In this document: positions 61,101-64,000 of the stretch, piece by piece | Layout of the letters: each line of letters begins with the position of its first letter | Numbering within the stretch: position 1 is the stretch's first letter | Source: Zonotrichia leucophrys gambelii | Taxonomy: Eukaryota; Chordata; Aves; Passeriformes; Passerellidae | Assembly (NCBI RefSeq): GCF_028769735.1 | Contig: NC_088172.1 | Location: 63,953,075 to 64,017,074, forward strand | Direction: 5' to 3' | Length of the DNA: 64,000 nt | Notes under the pieces: generated by a model | Seen by the model: only the letters and a program-made list of their open reading frames with translations | The model's database searches: none | What the model was told of the DNA's origin: nothing | Translations under genes and position numbers: made by a program

Positions 61101-64000
61101 AGGTAGCATATTTTGAGACTTCAGCCTGGACTTTTTGTAACTGTAAATGCAGAATTCAAAATCATAAATCAAATATCGAGAGTTGAGTTTGGATGCCAGG
61201 TACTGCTGCTGGGTTTAAAGGGTCACTTCTCTTCCTGCTGCCCAATCTATAAGAGCTACAAAACAGTGGGTTAGAAGGGATTTCTTTGATCATCAGTAGA
61301 TGACCTCTGGGATGGGAGTGCCCCTCCTGAAGGGCCCAGAACTGCGATGCTCCGTGTGGTACACTGTGCATACTTTCCATTGTTCCTCCTGGTTGGCTCC
61401 TGCTGAAAAGCCAACATGTGGCATGGCTTGGAAGCTCTGGCAAATGGAGCAGCAGTGCAGCCTGCCAGCAGCCTCGGTCAGTCAGTGTCCCCAGGCACCC
61501 TGCTGGATGCAATTCCAGCAGCAGAAGCTGAGGAGCCCGGGTTGCAGCTGCTCCATTGTCCCGAGCCGGTGCCTTGGCCCAACAATGAGCTGCTCTGTGG
61601 TAAAGCTGCTTTTCCTAAAGCAGGCCTAACCAGGAGGCTCCACATCAGGACATGAAATACCTGAACTAATGCTAAACAGAAGACAGGTTTGTAAAAAATA
61701 AGTGGAGAATTTCCTAATTTATCTATGGCTGATAACTAATCTACATAGGTGATTCTCTCCTCTCCTTAGTAGGTTGTGGCACTGGATGAAAGGGATGTGG
61801 GTAACATGTTGGTGCCAGCCACATCATTAAGGAACTTTTAAAATGAAAAATGGTCAGATCAGACTTTGAAAGGTAAATCTCTTCCTCCCACTCTTGGCAG
61901 GATTTATGAGGTTAGCAGCCATTGGCTCCTCCATAAAATTCACTATAAAATTTTGTTGTACCCAAACCCTGAAGTCTGTCTGTGCACAGTTTGTACCAGG
62001 GCTCCTCCACTCCAAAGTGTTGTGGACGTGTCAGTCGTTTTTATGGGGCTTCTTTGCAAAGAGCTGTGGGGGGTCTGGTCCAGAAGGATGTTCTGGGCTA
62101 TCCTGAGCATAGAAATGTTGCAAGGCTTCAAAAACTGTGGGAAAGAGAGTCTTGCTAGGCTTTAATCTTCCCTCAACATGTGGCTGACGTTCACCATCGC
62201 ACAGGACTTTCCTTCTGAAAGGTTTACTTTATCAGAGAGCTCTTTTCCTCATTAAATTAAAAAATCAAACCAAACTAACCAAGACCATAGTTTATTTTGT
62301 TTCATGCTATGGGTTTATTTTAAATGTATTAAATTTCCTTCTTTAAAAAAAAATGCAATAACTGATAACGAGTGCATATGGATCTTTTCAGTTTAATGCT
62401 TTGTTTACACTGAGCACTGGTTTGCTGCAAAGTGTGTGTTTTAAATTACTCTGCTTTTTTTTTAAACCAAATATTAACCTCTCTGTGCATGTGTGAGAAA
62501 GAGAAGGAGAAAGGGAGATGAGAGGGAGCTGGATGACGAGGACCACGTTGTGTGCTGCATTTCTGGGGGACCCTCCTCCCCTCCTGCTCTGGTGCCATTC
62601 CCACTGCTCCTCTCCACCACCCTCAGCATAAGAGCCAGAATGTGTAGCAGTGCAATATAATGCTTGTGACACAAAACACAAAGGGAGACAACAAAGAACC
62701 TCCTTTTTTTGTCCAGCCCAGAGGGTCTCATGGGGTGTAAGTGGCCCTCAGTGCCATTGCCCAGCTGTGCAAGAGCACTGTTCAGCAGAGCCCCACGGCT
62801 TGTGTTCCCACCAGCCACCTGGTACCAGGGCTTGGATCAGCAGTGAGAGGAGTAAATATGCAGTTGTGAAGCATCAGGCATGTGGACATGGTGCCACCTA
62901 GGCTATTATTTGTCACCAATTTGCCACTCCTGCTGTAAAGGTGTTGTTCACATCTCAGAGGGAACAGGTAAAATGGTGTTTTCTCCCTTGGGGCAGCAGG
63001 AGGGTAAGGAGGAGAGGCAGCTCTGCAAGTGTCACCCCAGGAATAGTTTACAAGGATTGGCAGAGCCTGTTGAATGGAGTCTCCATCAGGAGGCAAATCT
63101 GAATTTCTCCTACAGTTACAGAAGTGTACGTGCTTGGTTAGGACATTTTGGAGCCAAAGCCTGCCTGCAGCAGCCTGTCACTTTGAGGAAGAGCTATTTC
63201 TGGGCTTCCCTTAAGCTCATGACAGTAATACAAAGCCCTGAAATGGTTTTACATATTGCATTCAAAGGTTTTTGGATGAAGCTTATTCAACTTCAAAAGC
63301 AGGCAAATCCACAGAATTTTTAAATCTCCTCAGTCTGTTTCTAAACACAGACCCGACATGTTACAGGATGCTTCCTGTCTGCTGGACACATACTCCCAGT
63401 ATTAAGTGAGCACTAATATCACAAATTGAATCCCCTGGAATATCTCCAGACTGCCTAGAAAACATGACCCAGACTTGAATTAAATCCTTTAAAACCAGAA
63501 ACAAGGCTTCTTGCAAGCACAAATCATGTGGTTTTTAGTGCCTTCCAAAATGAATCTCAGCTCTAGGTTGAAGCTGGCCTCAGACATCCTTCCCAGTCCA
63601 CAGCCTAAATTTCTCTGGTTGTCACTGCCTCACCGCTTGACTGTAAATTCATCCTTATAAAAGTGTATGTTGTCCATCTGTGGAAACTCTCAGGAGCTGA
63701 ATGACTTCTGAAGGGAAGGACAGGAGCACAGCCCATGTGTACAGGTCTGGGCAGATCTTGATATGAAATAGCCCCTTTTTTTCCTTGATGCTGCACACAA
63801 ACCCTGTCTTAGTTGCATTCTTCTTCTGTTTGTCATGTTTGTGTCAATTTAGCATCACTATATTCGCTATTATTGCCCTAATACCCAACTGCAGCTCCAT
63901 TGTGCCAAGCACAACCTTGGAAGGTTGTCTCTGCCCCAGGGAGCCTCATTATTCAAATGTGAGACAAGCCACAGCAGAGGCCATGGCCAGGTGGACATGA
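58193..64000. other. Intergenic region to the window end, no recognisable gene
   Basis: About 5.8 kb with no supported exon. Overlapping long open frames on + (59670-60305, 211 codons; 59845-60447, 200 codons) and - (59747-60142, 131 codons) share one low-stop patch and resemble no known protein. Short A and T runs occur near 62345 and 62453. No CR1, tRNA or other RNA gene was recognised. Confidence 0.5.

Noticed and set aside
1..64000. Search for a novel multi-gene system, CRISPR array, phage or operon
   Set aside because: The sequence is vertebrate nuclear DNA with a single recognisable gene; no clustered unknown genes or regularly spaced repeats were found.

Overview
The window looks like bird nuclear DNA. 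It carries one intron-bearing vertebrate gene with a CpG-island promoter. It also has five short, 5'-truncated, degraded copies that resemble avian CR1 LINEs, no mammalian-type SINEs, low overall repeat content, and long stretches of ordinary non-coding sequence. I cannot name the species.

The only gene I can support is RHOU (Wrch-1), an atypical Rho-family GTPase, on the + strand. It has three coding exons: 6161-6485, 7225-7283 and 10324-10779. Together they encode 279 residues with a proline-rich N-terminus, all the GTPase G-motifs, a Rho insert helix and a C-terminal CCFV. The 59-nt middle exon is too short to be seen as an open reading frame; I placed it from splice sites, phase and conserved protein sequence. 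The promoter region is a CpG island at about 5450-6620 with two CCAAT boxes and several GC boxes and no clear TATA box. The 3'UTR runs about 2.5 kb to a well-formed polyadenylation site at 13304-13309, with a possible earlier site at 12553-12558.

Layout: 1-5440 is upstream intergenic DNA. RHOU with promoter and 3'UTR occupies about 5450-13335. From there to 64000 is roughly 50 kb with no recognisable exon: a gene desert containing CR1 fragments (about 16614, 28701, 29964, 50411, 57916), simple repeats, a few CpG-rich patches and some AT-rich stretches that could be regulatory. The most striking non-genic object is an uninterrupted 358-nt purine-only run at 25685-26042, with 23 perfect AAGGG units followed by AAGGA/AAAGG-type units.

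I found no tRNA, rRNA, CRISPR, intact transposon, endogenous retrovirus or second protein-coding gene. I did not find an undescribed multi-gene system. The points worth a second look are the lengthened, Ala/Gly-rich N-terminus of RHOU, a short upstream ORF in its probable leader, the purine tract, and isolated CpG-rich patches in the desert.
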